A stretch of DNA of 64,000 bases, from contig NZ_CP166850.1 of NCBI RefSeq assembly GCF_041346945.1, positions 4,774,001 through 4,838,000 on the forward strand, in the 5' to 3' direction. The notes beneath the pieces were generated by a model that searched no databases, was not told the origin of the DNA, and saw only the letters and a list, made by a program, of their open reading frames with translations. Positions 26,247 to 35,191 of the stretch are shown one piece after another. The stretch comes from Amycolatopsis sp. cg9. GTDB taxonomy: Bacteria > Actinomycetota > Actinomycetes > Mycobacteriales > Pseudonocardiaceae. Within the stretch, counting starts at the first letter, position 1. The number at the start of each line of letters is the position of its first letter. The translations under genes and the position numbers were made by a program.

Positions 26247-27098
26247 ATGGAGCTGCGCACGCTGCGGTACTTCGTGGCCGTCGCCGAAGAACTCCACTTC
26301 GGCCGGGCCGCCGCGCGGCTGCACATGAGCCAGCCGCCGCTGAGCCGGGCGATCAAGCAGCTGGAGAGCGACGTCGGCGCGGTTCTCCTGGTGCGCTCCG
26401 CCACGGGGGTCACGCTCACCCCGGCCGGGGCGGCACTGCTGGCGGAAGCGCGGTCCCTGCTCGACCAAGCCGACCGCGCCCGCGTGCGCGTGGCCGCGGC
26501 GGCGGGCGAAGCGGTGCTCACCGTCGGCATCCTGGGCGACAGCACCGACCCGGACGCGGTCCGGCTCGCCGACACCTACCGGCGGCGCCACCCGGACGTC
26601 GAGGTCCGCGTCCGCGACGCCGACCTGACCGACCCGACCTGCGGCCTGCGCACCGGCCTGGTCGACGTGGCGCTGACCCGCGGACCGTTCGACGAGACCG
26701 GCTTGGCGGTGCACGAGCTGCGCACCGACCCGGTGGGCGCGGTCCTGCGCGCCGACGACCCCCTGGCCACCCGCGACCACCTCGACCTCGCCGACCTGGC
26801 CGGCCGGCGCTGGTTCCGCTTCCCGGACGGCACCGACCCGCTCTGGCAGTCGTACTGGCACGGCGGCGAACCCCGGGAAGGCCCGGTGGTGCGCGCGGTC
26901 CAGGAATGCCTGCAGGCGGTCCTCTGGAACGGCACGGTCGGCTTGACCCCGCTCGGCCACCAGCCGCCCGGCGACCTGGTCGTGGTGCCGCTGCCCGCGA
27001 TGGCGCCGAGCCAGGTGGTCATGGCGTGGCAGAAGGGCACCGCGAACCCCCTGGTCCACTCCTTCGCCCACATCGCGTCAGCGGCGTACCGCGCCTGA
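26247..27098 (+). CDS. LysR-family transcriptional regulator
   Basis: The 283-residue protein has a standard LysR winged helix at the N-terminus (MELRTLRYFVAVAEELHFGRAAARLHMSQPPLSRAIKQLE, written here only as the region 1-40) followed by the two-lobed substrate-binding domain. It is slightly short at the C-terminus compared with the usual 290-310 residues but looks complete. It is divergent from the MBL hydrolase and probably controls it. A LysR-type box overlaps its own promoter. Confidence 0.9.
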   Translation: MELRTLRYFVAVAEELHFGRAAARLHMSQPPLSRAIKQLESDVGAVLLVRSATGVTLTPAGAALLAEARSLLDQADRARVRVAAAAGEAVLTVGILGDSTDPDAVRLADTYRRRHPDVEVRVRDADLTDPTCGLRTGLVDVALTRGPFDETGLAVHELRTDPVGAVLRADDPLATRDHLDLADLAGRRWFRFPDGTDPLWQSYWHGGEPREGPVVRAVQECLQAVLWNGTVGLTPLGHQPPGDLVVVPLPAMAPSQVVMAWQKGTANPLVHSFAHIASAAYRA

Positions 27099-27119
27099 CC
27101 GAGCCCTCGCGACCCCGGT

Positions 27120-27674
27120 CTAGACCACCGGTGCGCGGCGAACGTCGTAGAGGTCCCAGTCCAGCTGCCAGAACGCGTCGATGCCCTGCTCGCGGATGAA
27201 CTTCCGCTCGCTGTCGTGCACCGGGAAGCAGCCGGCGATGCTGATCGGCGCGCCGCCGACGTCGATCAGCGTGTACTGGTGCGCGTCGAGCCCCGCGGGT
27301 GCCGAAACCGCGAAGGCCGTCATCGCGGACTCCTCGGCGATCGGCTGCCCGAAGTCGATCGTGTCGCCGTAGACGAACGGGCAGGTGCCGCGCAGCTGTT
27401 CGGCGAGGTAGCCGATCGCGAGGGCCCACGTCGGGTCGTCGGACCGGACGCTGATCCACAGCTCCGGTCTCATGCCGTGCCAGTCCGGGTGCTCGGCCAG
27501 CGAAAGCCCGTAGGTCGCGCCCGTCATGTAGCGCGGTTCCGGCTCGTCGGCGTAGACGAACGCGATGACGTCGTCGAGCCCGTCGTGGGTCGACGGGATC
27601 GGCTGCAGACGGGGTTCGCTGGTCCCGGTCAGGGTGTCGAGATGGGCGACATACCGCTCGGCACGGCTCGGCAT
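27120..27674 (-). CDS. Suppressor-of-fused (SUFU) domain protein
   Basis: The 184-residue protein has a single SUFU-like domain from about residue 5 to the end. The region ISVRSDDPTWALAIGYLAEQ and the closing FWQLDWDLYDVRRAPVV fit the family. In bacteria such domains are often immunity proteins against polymorphic toxins or stand-alone proteins of unknown role; no toxin gene lies beside it. TATGCT ends 7 bases before the ATG at 27674, which supports this start and a leaderless transcript over an alternative ATG at 27686. Confidence 0.8.
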   Translation of the reverse strand: MPSRAERYVAHLDTLTGTSEPRLQPIPSTHDGLDDVIAFVYADEPEPRYMTGATYGLSLAEHPDWHGMRPELWISVRSDDPTWALAIGYLAEQLRGTCPFVYGDTIDFGQPIAEESAMTAFAVSAPAGLDAHQYTLIDVGGAPISIAGCFPVHDSERKFIREQGIDAFWQLDWDLYDVRRAPVV

Positions 27675-27758
27675 GGCGCGCAGCATACGACCGACCGGGT
27701 TGTGGCGCGGGGCAATCCCGCTGGCCCGGGCGCGGCACGTTCGGGCAGGGTGGAAACC

Positions 27759-28829
27759 ATGCGAGTGCTCGTGATCGGAAGCGGAATCGGCGGCGCGGCG
27801 ACGGCTTGGCACCTGGCGCGCCGCGGCGTGGAAGTGGTCGTGGCGGACGCGGCGCGGCCGGGGACGGCGACCGAGGCCGGCGCCGGGATCGTCAGCCCGT
27901 GGACGTCGAGGTGGGAAGACGCGGTTTACCCGCTCGCCGCGGCCGCCGGCCGGTACTACCGCGAATTCACGGCGGAGCTCGAGGGCTCGTCGTTCGAGGT
28001 GGTCGGCGGGATGATCGTGTCGGCCGACGAGGCCGAGCTGGCCGAGGCGCAGGAACGGCTGAGCAAGCGGGCGGCGGACGCGCCGGAGATCGGCGAGGTC
28101 CGCCTGCTCGACCCGGCGCAGGCACGCGAGCTTTTCCCGGCGCTGGCCCCCGGGCTGGGTGCGGTGCACCTGACCGGCGCCGGCCGCGTCGACGGGCACG
28201 AGCTGCGCCGGGCGCTGCTGCGCGACGCCGAGCGCCGCGGCGCGAAGTTCGTCGAAGGCGAGGTCGCGTTCCGGGCCGACGGCACGGTCGCGGGTGAAGC
28301 GGGACCGCTGGAGGCGGACAGCGTCGTGGTCGCGGCCGGCGCGTGGAGCCGGGACCTGCTGGCACCGCTGGGCATCGACCTGCCGGTGACGCCGCACCGC
28401 GGCCAGATCAGCCACTTCGACCTGCCGGACACGGACACGGCGGCGTGGCCGGTGGTGCTGCCGCGCAGCAGCCACTACCTCCTTGCCTTCGGCGGCGGCC
28501 GGGTCGTCGCCGGCGCGACCCGCGAGGCGGACGCCGGCTTCGACTACCGCGTCACGGCCGCCGGGCAGCGCGAGGTGCTGGACAACGCGCTGGCGGTCGC
28601 GCCCGGTCTCGCGGACGCGACGCTGGCGGAGACCCGGGTCGGCTTCCGCCCGGGTACGCCGGACGGCCTGCCGATCCTCGGGCTGCTCCGCCCCGGGCTG
28701 GCGGTGTCGACGGGCTTCGGCGCGGGCGGCCTGACGAACGCGCCGTTCGCGGGCAAGCTCGTCGCGGCGCTGGCGGTGGGGGAGGACCCGGGCTTCGACC
28801 TGACCCCGTTCACCCCGGACCGCTTCTGA
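27759..28829 (+). CDS. FAD-dependent amino acid oxidase/dehydrogenase (DadA/DAO-like)
   Basis: The 356-residue flavoprotein has the FAD motif VLVIGSGIGGAATAWHLARRG at its start and the DAO-type C-terminus GLRPGLAVSTGFGAGGLTNAP. It belongs with D-amino acid dehydrogenases, glycine oxidase and sarcosine oxidase-like proteins; it should oxidise an amine or amino acid to an imine. CAGGGT ends 7 bases before the ATG. Its stop overlaps the proposed CTG start of the next gene, a GNAT acetyltransferase, so the two are probably translated together. Confidence 0.87.
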   Translation: MRVLVIGSGIGGAATAWHLARRGVEVVVADAARPGTATEAGAGIVSPWTSRWEDAVYPLAAAAGRYYREFTAELEGSSFEVVGGMIVSADEAELAEAQERLSKRAADAPEIGEVRLLDPAQARELFPALAPGLGAVHLTGAGRVDGHELRRALLRDAERRGAKFVEGEVAFRADGTVAGEAGPLEADSVVVAAGAWSRDLLAPLGIDLPVTPHRGQISHFDLPDTDTAAWPVVLPRSSHYLLAFGGGRVVAGATREADAGFDYRVTAAGQREVLDNALAVAPGLADATLAETRVGFRPGTPDGLPILGLLRPGLAVSTGFGAGGLTNAPFAGKLVAALAVGEDPGFDLTPFTPDRF

Positions 28830-29338
28830 ACGGCCACCGCCTCCGCCGGGCGACAGAGGCGGACCTCACCGCGCTGGTGACGATCCTCGACGGCGCGGTC
28901 GCGTGGCTCGGCTCGCAAGGGCTCGACCAATGGGCGGGATCGCCGTGGCGCACCGACGAGCTGCGGCCGGGGCTGGCGACCGGCGCGTTGCGGGTGGCGG
29001 AAACCGCGGACCCGGCGCCCGTGCCGATCGCGACCGTGACCGTCGGCGAGGAAGCGGCGCCTTTCTGGTGCCCGGCGGACGACCGCTCCGCCGCGCTGTA
29101 CCTGAGTCACCTCGCGGTCGACCGGGCGTTCGCCGGGCTCGGCGTCGGCGCGTGGTTGCTCGACGAAGCCACGCGGGAGGCCTCGCGGCGGGGCAAGCGG
29201 TGGCTCCGGCTCGACGCGTGGAAGAGCAACGCCCGCCTGCACGCCTACTACCGGCGGCAGGGCTTCCGGCTGGTGCGGATCGCCGACGGGCCCGGGGGTT
29301 CCGGCGCCTTGTTCGAGCGGGCCGTCAGCCTTCGGTGA
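28826..29338 (+). CDS. GNAT acetyltransferase with probable CTG start
   Basis: The conserved GNAT fold begins immediately at LNGHRLRRATEADLTALV, so the start must be close to 28826. No ATG, GTG or TTG is available there; the CTG at 28826 overlaps the TGA of the previous gene (CTGA) and is the best candidate, read by translational coupling. The acetyl-CoA loop is seen in HLAVDRAFAGLGVGAWLLDEA and the C-terminal part RLDAWKSNARLHAYYRRQGF is typical. Length would be 170 residues. Its 3' end overlaps the opposite yaaA gene by 14 bases. The substrate is unknown. Confidence 0.75.
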   Translation: MNGHRLRRATEADLTALVTILDGAVAWLGSQGLDQWAGSPWRTDELRPGLATGALRVAETADPAPVPIATVTVGEEAAPFWCPADDRSAALYLSHLAVDRAFAGLGVGAWLLDEATREASRRGKRWLRLDAWKSNARLHAYYRRQGFRLVRIADGPGGSGALFERAVSLR

Positions 29339-30071
29339 CCAGCTCCAGCGCGTGGTCGCCGGTGCGCTCGACCACCAGGCCGGCCTTCGTGATCACCTTC
29401 ACCAGCTGGTCCACAGTGGACGGTTCGGCGCGGGTGGCGGCCAGCACGTGGGCCAGGCGGCCTTTGTACGCCTTGTTGAAGTGGCTGACCGTCACGCGTT
29501 CGCCGCGGGCGTTTTCGGTGACCACGCGGACCGTCACCGCGTCCGGGCGGAGCTTGGCGAATGCCGAGTACGTGCCGGAGCGCAGGTCCACGACCAGGCC
29601 TTCGACCGCCTGCAGCACCGGCTCGAGGACCGGCTTCCACAGGCCGCGCACGGTGCCGAGCGCGGGGAGGGAGTTGCCGCCCGAAAGGCGGTAGGCCGGG
29701 ATGGGGTCGGTTGCCGAGACCACGCCGAACAGCGAGGACGTCACCGCCAGGCGGCGGTGGGCTTTCTCCAGGCTCGCTTTCGTGAAGCTCTTCACGTCGA
29801 GCGCGTCGTAGAGGACGCCCGTGTAGCGGCGCAGGGCCGGCATCGTCGGGGACGTCCAGAGCTCGGCGTTGCGCGCGACCTCCCCGGCCTGGCGCTCGGT
29901 GAGGCCCAGGGCCGCGAGGCTGGCCGGGATGTCGGCGGCGAGCTCGGCCAGCGCGTCCGCGAGCTTCGCGCGGGCCGGGTTCAGCTCGGGGAACGACAGG
30001 GCGCTCAGGTCGAGCGGGCCGCCGCGGCCGCCGTCGGCTTTGGTCTCTGAAGGGGGGAGGAGCACCAGCAC
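29325..30071 (-). CDS. yaaA: Peroxide stress protein YaaA (DUF328)
   Basis: This 248-residue protein has the full YaaA pattern: N-terminal MLVLLPPSETKADGG, the YTGVLYDALD segment in the middle and the C-terminal FNKAYKGRLAHVLA region. In E. coli YaaA lowers free iron and limits DNA damage under hydrogen peroxide stress, and the fold has a DNA-binding cleft. The GTG at 30071 has TACGCT 6 bases upstream, so it appears leaderless. It converges on the GNAT gene with a 14-base overlap. Confidence 0.93.
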   Translation of the reverse strand: MLVLLPPSETKADGGRGGPLDLSALSFPELNPARAKLADALAELAADIPASLAALGLTERQAGEVARNAELWTSPTMPALRRYTGVLYDALDVKSFTKASLEKAHRRLAVTSSLFGVVSATDPIPAYRLSGGNSLPALGTVRGLWKPVLEPVLQAVEGLVVDLRSGTYSAFAKLRPDAVTVRVVTENARGERVTVSHFNKAYKGRLAHVLAATRAEPSTVDQLVKVITKAGLVVERTGDHALELVTEG

Positions 30072-30114
30072 GTGCCGAGCGTAAATCGGGGTGCGCCGGC
30101 GCCGCCGTCCGGCC

Positions 30115-30120
30115 TAGCCT
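30115..30120 (+). promoter_or_regulatory. -10 box (TAGCCT), leaderless type, of tandem-GNAT gene
   Basis: TAGCCT ends 6 bases before the ATG at 30127, on the opposite side of the short gap that also contains the yaaA promoter. Confidence 0.45.
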
Positions 30121-30126
30121 CCCGGC

Positions 30127-31080
30127 ATGGACCTGACCTGGCGTCCGCTGACGCTCGCCGACGTGCCGGCCCTGACCCGGCTGTACGAGGTGGCCGAGGA
30201 AGTCGACCGGACGGGTGAGCACTTCAGCGAGGAAGACCTCCGCGAGGAGCTGGAAGGTCCCAACATCGACCTGGCCCGCGCCACGATCGGCGCCTGGGCC
30301 GGCGACCGGCTCGTCGGGTACGGCCTGATCCGCCGCCGCGACGCCGCCGACCCCGTGCACATGATCCGGCTCCAGTCGATCGTGCACCCGGACCACCGCG
30401 ACGACGTCCTCGGCGCTCACCTGGCCGGGTGGTTCTCGCGGACGAGCCACGAGGTCCACGAGCGCTTCTTCCCGGACGCGCCGCTGGAACTGCACCACGG
30501 CCTCCACGAGAACGAGCGCTGGATCGCCGGGGTCCTCGCCGGAGCGGGCTACCGGCACGGCCGGACGATGGTGACCATGCGCGTCGGCCTGGCGGACCTG
30601 CCGCCGCAGCCGCCGCTGCCGGACGGCGTGGAGGCGGTGCCGTTCGGGTTCGAGCACGACCGGGCCGTCCTCGACGCCCGCAACGACACCTTCGCGGACC
30701 ACTGGGGCAGCACGATCTACGAGCCGGAGGCGTGGCGGCACCTGGTCACCGGCTCCAAGGACTTCCGTCCCGACCTGTCGTTCCTCGTCCTCGACGGGGA
30801 GAAGGTCCTCGCGTTCGTGCTGAGCCACTTCTACGCGTCCGACGCCGCGGCGACGGGTGTCCGCGAGCACCACGCCACCTGGGTCGGGACGCGCGAAGTG
30901 CTGCGCGGGCGCGGGGTCGCGTCGGGCCTGCTGGGCCACACGCTGCGGGCCGCGAAAGCCGCGGGGTTCGACCGGTCGGCGCTCAACGTCGACGTCGACA
31001 ACGCGCACCGGGCGCTCGGGGTCTACGAGCGGTGCGGGTACCGCGTCGCCGACGAGTGGCACGTCTACGTGCTGGCCTGA
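30127..31080 (+). CDS. Tandem-GNAT acetyltransferase (MshD-like architecture)
   Basis: The 317-residue protein contains two GNAT-like halves (about residues 1-150 and 160-317); the second has the acetyl-CoA loop EVLRGRGVASGLLGHTLRAA and the typical end DVDNAHRALGVYERCGYRV. Tandem GNAT proteins include mycothiol synthase (MshD), but the conserved MshD residues cannot be confirmed and the sequence looks like a more general member, so I do not call it mshD. A leaderless -10 box precedes it. The next gene on the other strand ends 9 bases away. Confidence 0.83.
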   Translation: MDLTWRPLTLADVPALTRLYEVAEEVDRTGEHFSEEDLREELEGPNIDLARATIGAWAGDRLVGYGLIRRRDAADPVHMIRLQSIVHPDHRDDVLGAHLAGWFSRTSHEVHERFFPDAPLELHHGLHENERWIAGVLAGAGYRHGRTMVTMRVGLADLPPQPPLPDGVEAVPFGFEHDRAVLDARNDTFADHWGSTIYEPEAWRHLVTGSKDFRPDLSFLVLDGEKVLAFVLSHFYASDAAATGVREHHATWVGTREVLRGRGVASGLLGHTLRAAKAAGFDRSALNVDVDNAHRALGVYERCGYRVADEWHVYVLA

Positions 31081-31089
31081 ACCGGCCCG

Positions 31090-31992
31090 TCAGTGCTCCA
31101 CGAGGTTGAGCAGCTCCTCGCCTCGCACGTACCTCCTCAGCTGCTCCGCGGCCAGCTTCTTCGCGCGCGGGTAGAACGACGCCGACCCGCCCGCGATGTG
31201 CGGGGTGATCACCACGCCCGGTGTCGTCCACAGTGGATGGTCGGCGGGCAGGGGTTCCGGGTCGGTGACGTCGAGGCCCGCGTGCAGCCGCCCGGTGCGG
31301 GTCTCCGCCAGCAGCGCGGGGGTGTCGATCGCCGTGCCGCGGCCGACGTTGACCACCAGGGCGTCGTCCGGGAGCGCCGCCAGCTCCGCGCGGCCGATGA
31401 TGCCGCGGGTGGCCGGGGTGTCCGGCAGGATCAGCACCACGATGTCGGCGGCGGGCAGCAGCTCCGGCAGCTCGGCGACGCCGTGGACGTCCTCCGCCGG
31501 ACGCGGGCGGCTCGCCACCCTCGTCACCACCGCCTCCGCCGCGACGAGCTGGCGCTCGATCGCCTGCCCGATCGAGCCGTGGCCGACCAGGAGCACGCGG
31601 CTGTCGGCCAGTGACCGCGTGTGCTCACGCACCCACTCGCCCCGCGCCTGCTGCGCGAACCAGCGGGGCAGGTCCCGCTGCGCCGCGTGGATCAGGGCGA
31701 GGGCGTGCTCGGCGACGCTCAGGTCGTGCAGGCCCCGCCCGTTCGCCAGCCGGACGCCCGCCGGCAGCAGCGGCACCAGCGCCTCGACGCCGGCCGACAG
31801 CGACTGCACCACCCGCAGCGCGGGCAGCTCCTTGATCAGCTTCGGCGGCTCGGGCCCGCGGTCGTAGGGCAGCACGTAGAACTCGACGTCGGCGAGGCCG
31901 TCCGGAACGGCCTCGCCACCGTCGTAGTACGCGGCCTCGACCTCGTCCGGTACCTCGATGTCGGTCCAGGGCAGCAGTACGCGAGCGCTCAT
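31090..31992 (-). CDS. D-2-hydroxyacid dehydrogenase family protein
   Basis: The 300-residue protein has the NAD-binding motif VLLVGHGSIGQAIERQL and the family's active-site elements: Arg in VVNVGRGTAIDTPAL, the Glu-containing stretch GLDVTDPEPLPADHPLW, and His in VITPHIAGG. It should interconvert a 2-hydroxy acid and a 2-keto acid with NAD(P)H. It is shorter than SerA and lacks an ACT domain, so it is not a classical phosphoglycerate dehydrogenase; glyoxylate/hydroxypyruvate reductase is a possible role. The ATG at 31992 follows AGAAAGG. Confidence 0.87.
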   Translation of the reverse strand: MSARVLLPWTDIEVPDEVEAAYYDGGEAVPDGLADVEFYVLPYDRGPEPPKLIKELPALRVVQSLSAGVEALVPLLPAGVRLANGRGLHDLSVAEHALALIHAAQRDLPRWFAQQARGEWVREHTRSLADSRVLLVGHGSIGQAIERQLVAAEAVVTRVASRPRPAEDVHGVAELPELLPAADIVVLILPDTPATRGIIGRAELAALPDDALVVNVGRGTAIDTPALLAETRTGRLHAGLDVTDPEPLPADHPLWTTPGVVITPHIAGGSASFYPRAKKLAAEQLRRYVRGEELLNLVEH

Positions 31993-32030
31993 GCCGCCTT
32001 TCTACCCGCCCGCCCCGGGACGCCGCGCGC

Positions 32031-32384
32031 TCAGTGCCCACCTCCCGAAACGCAGAACTCGTTGCCCTCGGGATCGGCCAGCACCGTCCAGGTCAGCCCC
32101 GGCACCTGGTGCTCCGCGAGCTCCTTCGCACCCAGCCCCACCAGGCGTTTCACTTCGGCCTCGCGATCGTCACCGCCGAAGTCGACGTGCACCCGGTTCT
32201 TGCCCGCTCTCGGCTCCGGCACCCGTTGCAGCGCCAGCGGGAGGCCGCCGTCGGCCGGCGCGAGGATGAGGAACTCGCCTTCGTAGTCCTGCGCGACGGT
32301 CGTCTCGAGCGCCGCCGTCCAGAACTCCGCCAGGCCGCGCGGGTCCGCGCAATCGATCGTGATCATGCCCATGTGGATCGCCAT
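32031..32384 (-). CDS. VOC-superfamily protein
   Basis: The 117-residue protein starts MAIHMGMITIDCADPRGLAEFW and ends LADPEGNEFCV, the two hallmark ends of single-domain VOC (glyoxalase-like) proteins. Substrate unknown. The ATG at 32384 is supported by TAGCTT 7 bases upstream (leaderless type); a longer frame upstream overlaps the proS promoter and lacks support. It is divergent from proS. Confidence 0.83.
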   Translation of the reverse strand: MAIHMGMITIDCADPRGLAEFWTAALETTVAQDYEGEFLILAPADGGLPLALQRVPEPRAGKNRVHVDFGGDDREAEVKRLVGLGAKELAEHQVPGLTWTVLADPEGNEFCVSGGGH

Positions 32385-32436
32385 GTCCCCGAAGCTAGCG
32401 ACCATCCCCGACAAAAACGGGCCGCCGAGTAACCCG

Positions 32437-32467
32437 TTGGAGTCACGGCGGGGCGAGTGACTACCCT
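32437..32467 (+). promoter_or_regulatory. Possible proS promoter
   Basis: TTGGAG (32437-32442) and TACCCT (32462-32467) are spaced by 19 bases, slightly wide. They would give a leader of about 35 bases before the GTG at 32509. This is the best candidate in the gap between the VOC gene and proS, but it is not certain. Confidence 0.35.
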
Positions 32468-32508
32468 GAGCGGGACTTTCACACCCGCCCGGCGCAGGGA
32501 GCCCCGCA

Positions 32509-34257
32509 GTGATCACCAGGACTTCGTCGTTGTTCCTTCGCACGTTGCGCGAGGATCCGGCGGACGCCGAGGTACCGAGCCACCGGCTCCTGGTACGCGC
32601 CGGCTACGTCCGCCGGGTCGCCCCGGGCGGGTACTCGTGGCTGCCGCTGGGCCTGCGGGTGCTGCGCCGCATCGAGAACGTCGTGCGCGACGAGATGAAC
32701 AAGATCGGCGCGCAGGAGATCCAGTTCCCCGCGCTGCTGCCGAAGGAGCCCTACGAGGCGACCGGTCGCTGGACCGAGTACGGCGACAGCCTCTTCCGCC
32801 TCAAGGACCGCAAGGGTGCCGACTACCTGCTCGGCCCGACGCACGAAGAGCTCTTCACGCTGACCGTGAAGGGCGAGTACAGCTCGTACCGCGACTACCC
32901 GGTCACGCTGTACCAGATCCAGACGAAGTACCGCGACGAAGCGCGCCCCCGCGCCGGCATCCTGCGCGGCCGCGAGTTCGTCATGAAGGACTCCTACTCC
33001 TTCGACCTCGACGACGAGGGGCTGGAGCGCTCCTACCAGGCGCACCGCGACGCCTACACGAAGCTGTTCGACCGGCTCGGCCTCGAGTACGTCGTCGTGA
33101 AGGCGACGTCGGGCGCGATGGGCGGGTCGGCGTCCGAGGAGTTCCTCGCCGTCGCCGAGACGGGCGAGGACACCTACGTCCGCAGCACGGACTCGGGCTA
33201 CGCGGCGAACGTCGAAGCCGTCGTCACGCCCGCGCCGCCCGCGCAGCCGATCGAGGGGCGCCCCGACGCGCAGGTGCACCACACGCCGAACACGCCGACC
33301 ATCGAGACGCTGGTCAACTTCCTCAACGACGCGAACCTGGGCCGCACCTTCACGGCCGCGGACACGCTGAAGAACGTCATGCTCAAGACGCGCCAGCCGG
33401 GCGCGAAGGAGTGGGAGCTGGTCTGCGTCGCGGTCCCGGGTGACCGCGAAGTGGACATGAAGCGCCTCGAAGCGTCGCTGGAGCCCGCCGAGGTGGCGCT
33501 GCTCGAAGAGGCCGACTTCGCGAAGAACCCGTTCCTGGTCAAGGGCTACATCGGCCCGAAGGCGCTGCAGGACAACGGCGTGCGCTACCTCGCCGACCCC
33601 CGGATCGTCCCCGGCACCGCCTGGGTCACCGGCGCCGACAAGGTCGACCACCACGTCGTCGACCTGCTGGCCGGCCGCGACTTCACCCCGGACGGCACGA
33701 TCGAGGCCGCCGAGGTCCGTGAGGGCGACGCGTCGCCGGACGGCCAGGGCACCTTGGTCGCCGCGCGCGGTATCGAGATCGGGCACATCTTCCAGCTCGG
33801 CCGCAAGTACGCGGACGCGTTCGAGCTCGACGCGCTCGGCCCGGACTCCAAGCCGATCCGGATCACGATGGGTTCGTACGGCGTCGGCGTCTCGCGGCTG
33901 GTCGGCGTGCTCGCCGAGCAGAACCACGACGACCTCGGCCTGATCTGGCCGCGCGAGGTCTCGCCGTTCGACGTGCACATCGTCATCGCGGGCAAGGACG
34001 AGGCGGTCGCGGCCGGCGCCGAGAAGATCGCCGCCGAGCTGGACGCGGCGGGTCTCGAGGTCATCCTCGACGACCGCAAGGCGACGCCGGGCGTCAAGTT
34101 CGCCGACGCCGAGCTGGTCGGCGTGCCGACCATCCTGGTGGTCGGGCGCGGCCTGGCCAACGGCGTCGTCGAGGTCAAGGACCGGCGCTCCGGCGAGCGC
34201 GAAGAGATCGCGGTCGACGCCGTCGCCGAGCACCTGGTCAAGCTCGTCCGGTCCTGA
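32509..34257 (+). CDS. proS: Prolyl-tRNA synthetase, bacterial type
   Basis: The 582-residue enzyme charges tRNA-Pro. Class II motifs are visible: motif 2 around [25 protein letters not shown] and motif 3 around [17 protein letters not shown]; the insertion domain (about residues 225-400) carries the editing site that removes Ala-tRNA-Pro, and the anticodon-binding domain follows near [12 protein letters not shown]. The full-length bacterial form with insertion distinguishes it from the eukaryote-like type. Translation starts at GTG 32509. Its stop shares one base with the next ATG (TGATG), coupling it to the membrane protein gene. Confidence 0.96.
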   Translation: MITRTSSLFLRTLREDPADAEVPSHRLLVRAGYVRRVAPGGYSWLPLGLRVLRRIENVVRDEMNKIGAQEIQFPALLPKEPYEATGRWTEYGDSLFRLKDRKGADYLLGPTHEELFTLTVKGEYSSYRDYPVTLYQIQTKYRDEARPRAGILRGREFVMKDSYSFDLDDEGLERSYQAHRDAYTKLFDRLGLEYVVVKATSGAMGGSASEEFLAVAETGEDTYVRSTDSGYAANVEAVVTPAPPAQPIEGRPDAQVHHTPNTPTIETLVNFLNDANLGRTFTAADTLKNVMLKTRQPGAKEWELVCVAVPGDREVDMKRLEASLEPAEVALLEEADFAKNPFLVKGYIGPKALQDNGVRYLADPRIVPGTAWVTGADKVDHHVVDLLAGRDFTPDGTIEAAEVREGDASPDGQGTLVAARGIEIGHIFQLGRKYADAFELDALGPDSKPIRITMGSYGVGVSRLVGVLAEQNHDDLGLIWPREVSPFDVHIVIAGKDEAVAAGAEKIAAELDAAGLEVILDDRKATPGVKFADAELVGVPTILVVGRGLANGVVEVKDRRSGEREEIAVDAVAEHLVKLVRS

Positions 34258-35165
34258 TGGCCCGGTTCCGCCGGCGGCCCGAAGACGAGACGCCGGGGTA
34301 CGAGGACAACGCGGCGCTCCGCGGGTTCGGCGGTTACGAACCCGCGGACGCGCCGGACGTCCCGCGTGCGCGGCCGAAGCGGATCCGCCCGGCCGTGAAG
34401 CCGCTGAAGTGGCGGCGGGCGCCGTGGTTCGGCCTGGTGTTCATCGCGCTGGTCGCCGGTGTGCTGAACGCGCTGGGCGTCGGCAAGCCGCGTGACGCGT
34501 CCTCGACGCCCACACCGCGTTCGCCGGTGGTGGTGACGCCGTCGCCGCGGGCGGCGGTCCCGCCGGTGGTCGCGGGCTGGCGGTCGGTGGCGGGCCGGGA
34601 CGGCTCGTACGCCTACGACGTCCCGCCGAACTGGACGCCCGAACCCGGCACGCTGCACGGCTGGGACCAGACCGGAGCCGTTCCGGGCATCCGGCTGATC
34701 ACGAGCGCGTTCCTGGGCGAGGACTTCTGCGGCGACAGCAACCTCGGCGGGGCGGGCGTGACCACGGAACCGCTGCCCGACCTCGACGCGGCGGCCCGCA
34801 AGGCGGTCACCGACCTCGGGGTCAGCGCCTTCAGCCCGGACGGTGGCCCGCTCGCCGCGGTGACCGCCGACGCCGGTATCGACGCGCAGCTCACGAAGGC
34901 CGACGGGACGAAAGCGCCGTCGCGGATCGTGGTCGCGGAAGTCGTCCCCACGGAAACGGGGGACTGCGCGGCCAAGCACGCGCTGGTGGCGGCGATGGCG
35001 TTCGGCGGGAACTCGGGCACCGCCGGGGTCGTGGTGGCGTACGCGGACAGCGATCGGGGCGGTCCTTCGGTGCGCGACGACCTGCTGGGGATCGTCCGCA
35101 GCTACCGGTTCGTCGCCGCGGCGGACCGGGGCACGACGACTCCGCCGCCGACGACCTACCGCTAG
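34257..35165 (+). CDS. Membrane-anchored protein of unknown function, coupled to proS
   Basis: The 302-residue protein has a charged, Arg-rich cytoplasmic N-terminus (1-60), one transmembrane helix (APWFGLVFIALVAGVLNAL, about 56-75), a Pro/Thr/Ser-rich linker, and an extracytoplasmic domain of about 200 residues with three Cys. The domain (GWRSVAGRDGSYAYDVPPNW ... IRLITSAFL) resembles outside domains found next to housekeeping genes in actinomycetes, but I recognise no family name. It overlaps the proS stop, so expression follows proS. No enzymatic motif is visible. Confidence 0.75.
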   Translation: MARFRRRPEDETPGYEDNAALRGFGGYEPADAPDVPRARPKRIRPAVKPLKWRRAPWFGLVFIALVAGVLNALGVGKPRDASSTPTPRSPVVVTPSPRAAVPPVVAGWRSVAGRDGSYAYDVPPNWTPEPGTLHGWDQTGAVPGIRLITSAFLGEDFCGDSNLGGAGVTTEPLPDLDAAARKAVTDLGVSAFSPDGGPLAAVTADAGIDAQLTKADGTKAPSRIVVAEVVPTETGDCAAKHALVAAMAFGGNSGTAGVVVAYADSDRGGPSVRDDLLGIVRSYRFVAAADRGTTTPPPTTYR

Positions 35166-35191
35166 GCGCCGGAATTCGGCAGGCTGCCCCC

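Noticed and set aside
30127..31080. mshD (mycothiol synthase)
   Set aside because: The tandem GNAT layout is shared, but I could not confirm MshD-specific residues, and no other msh gene is close.
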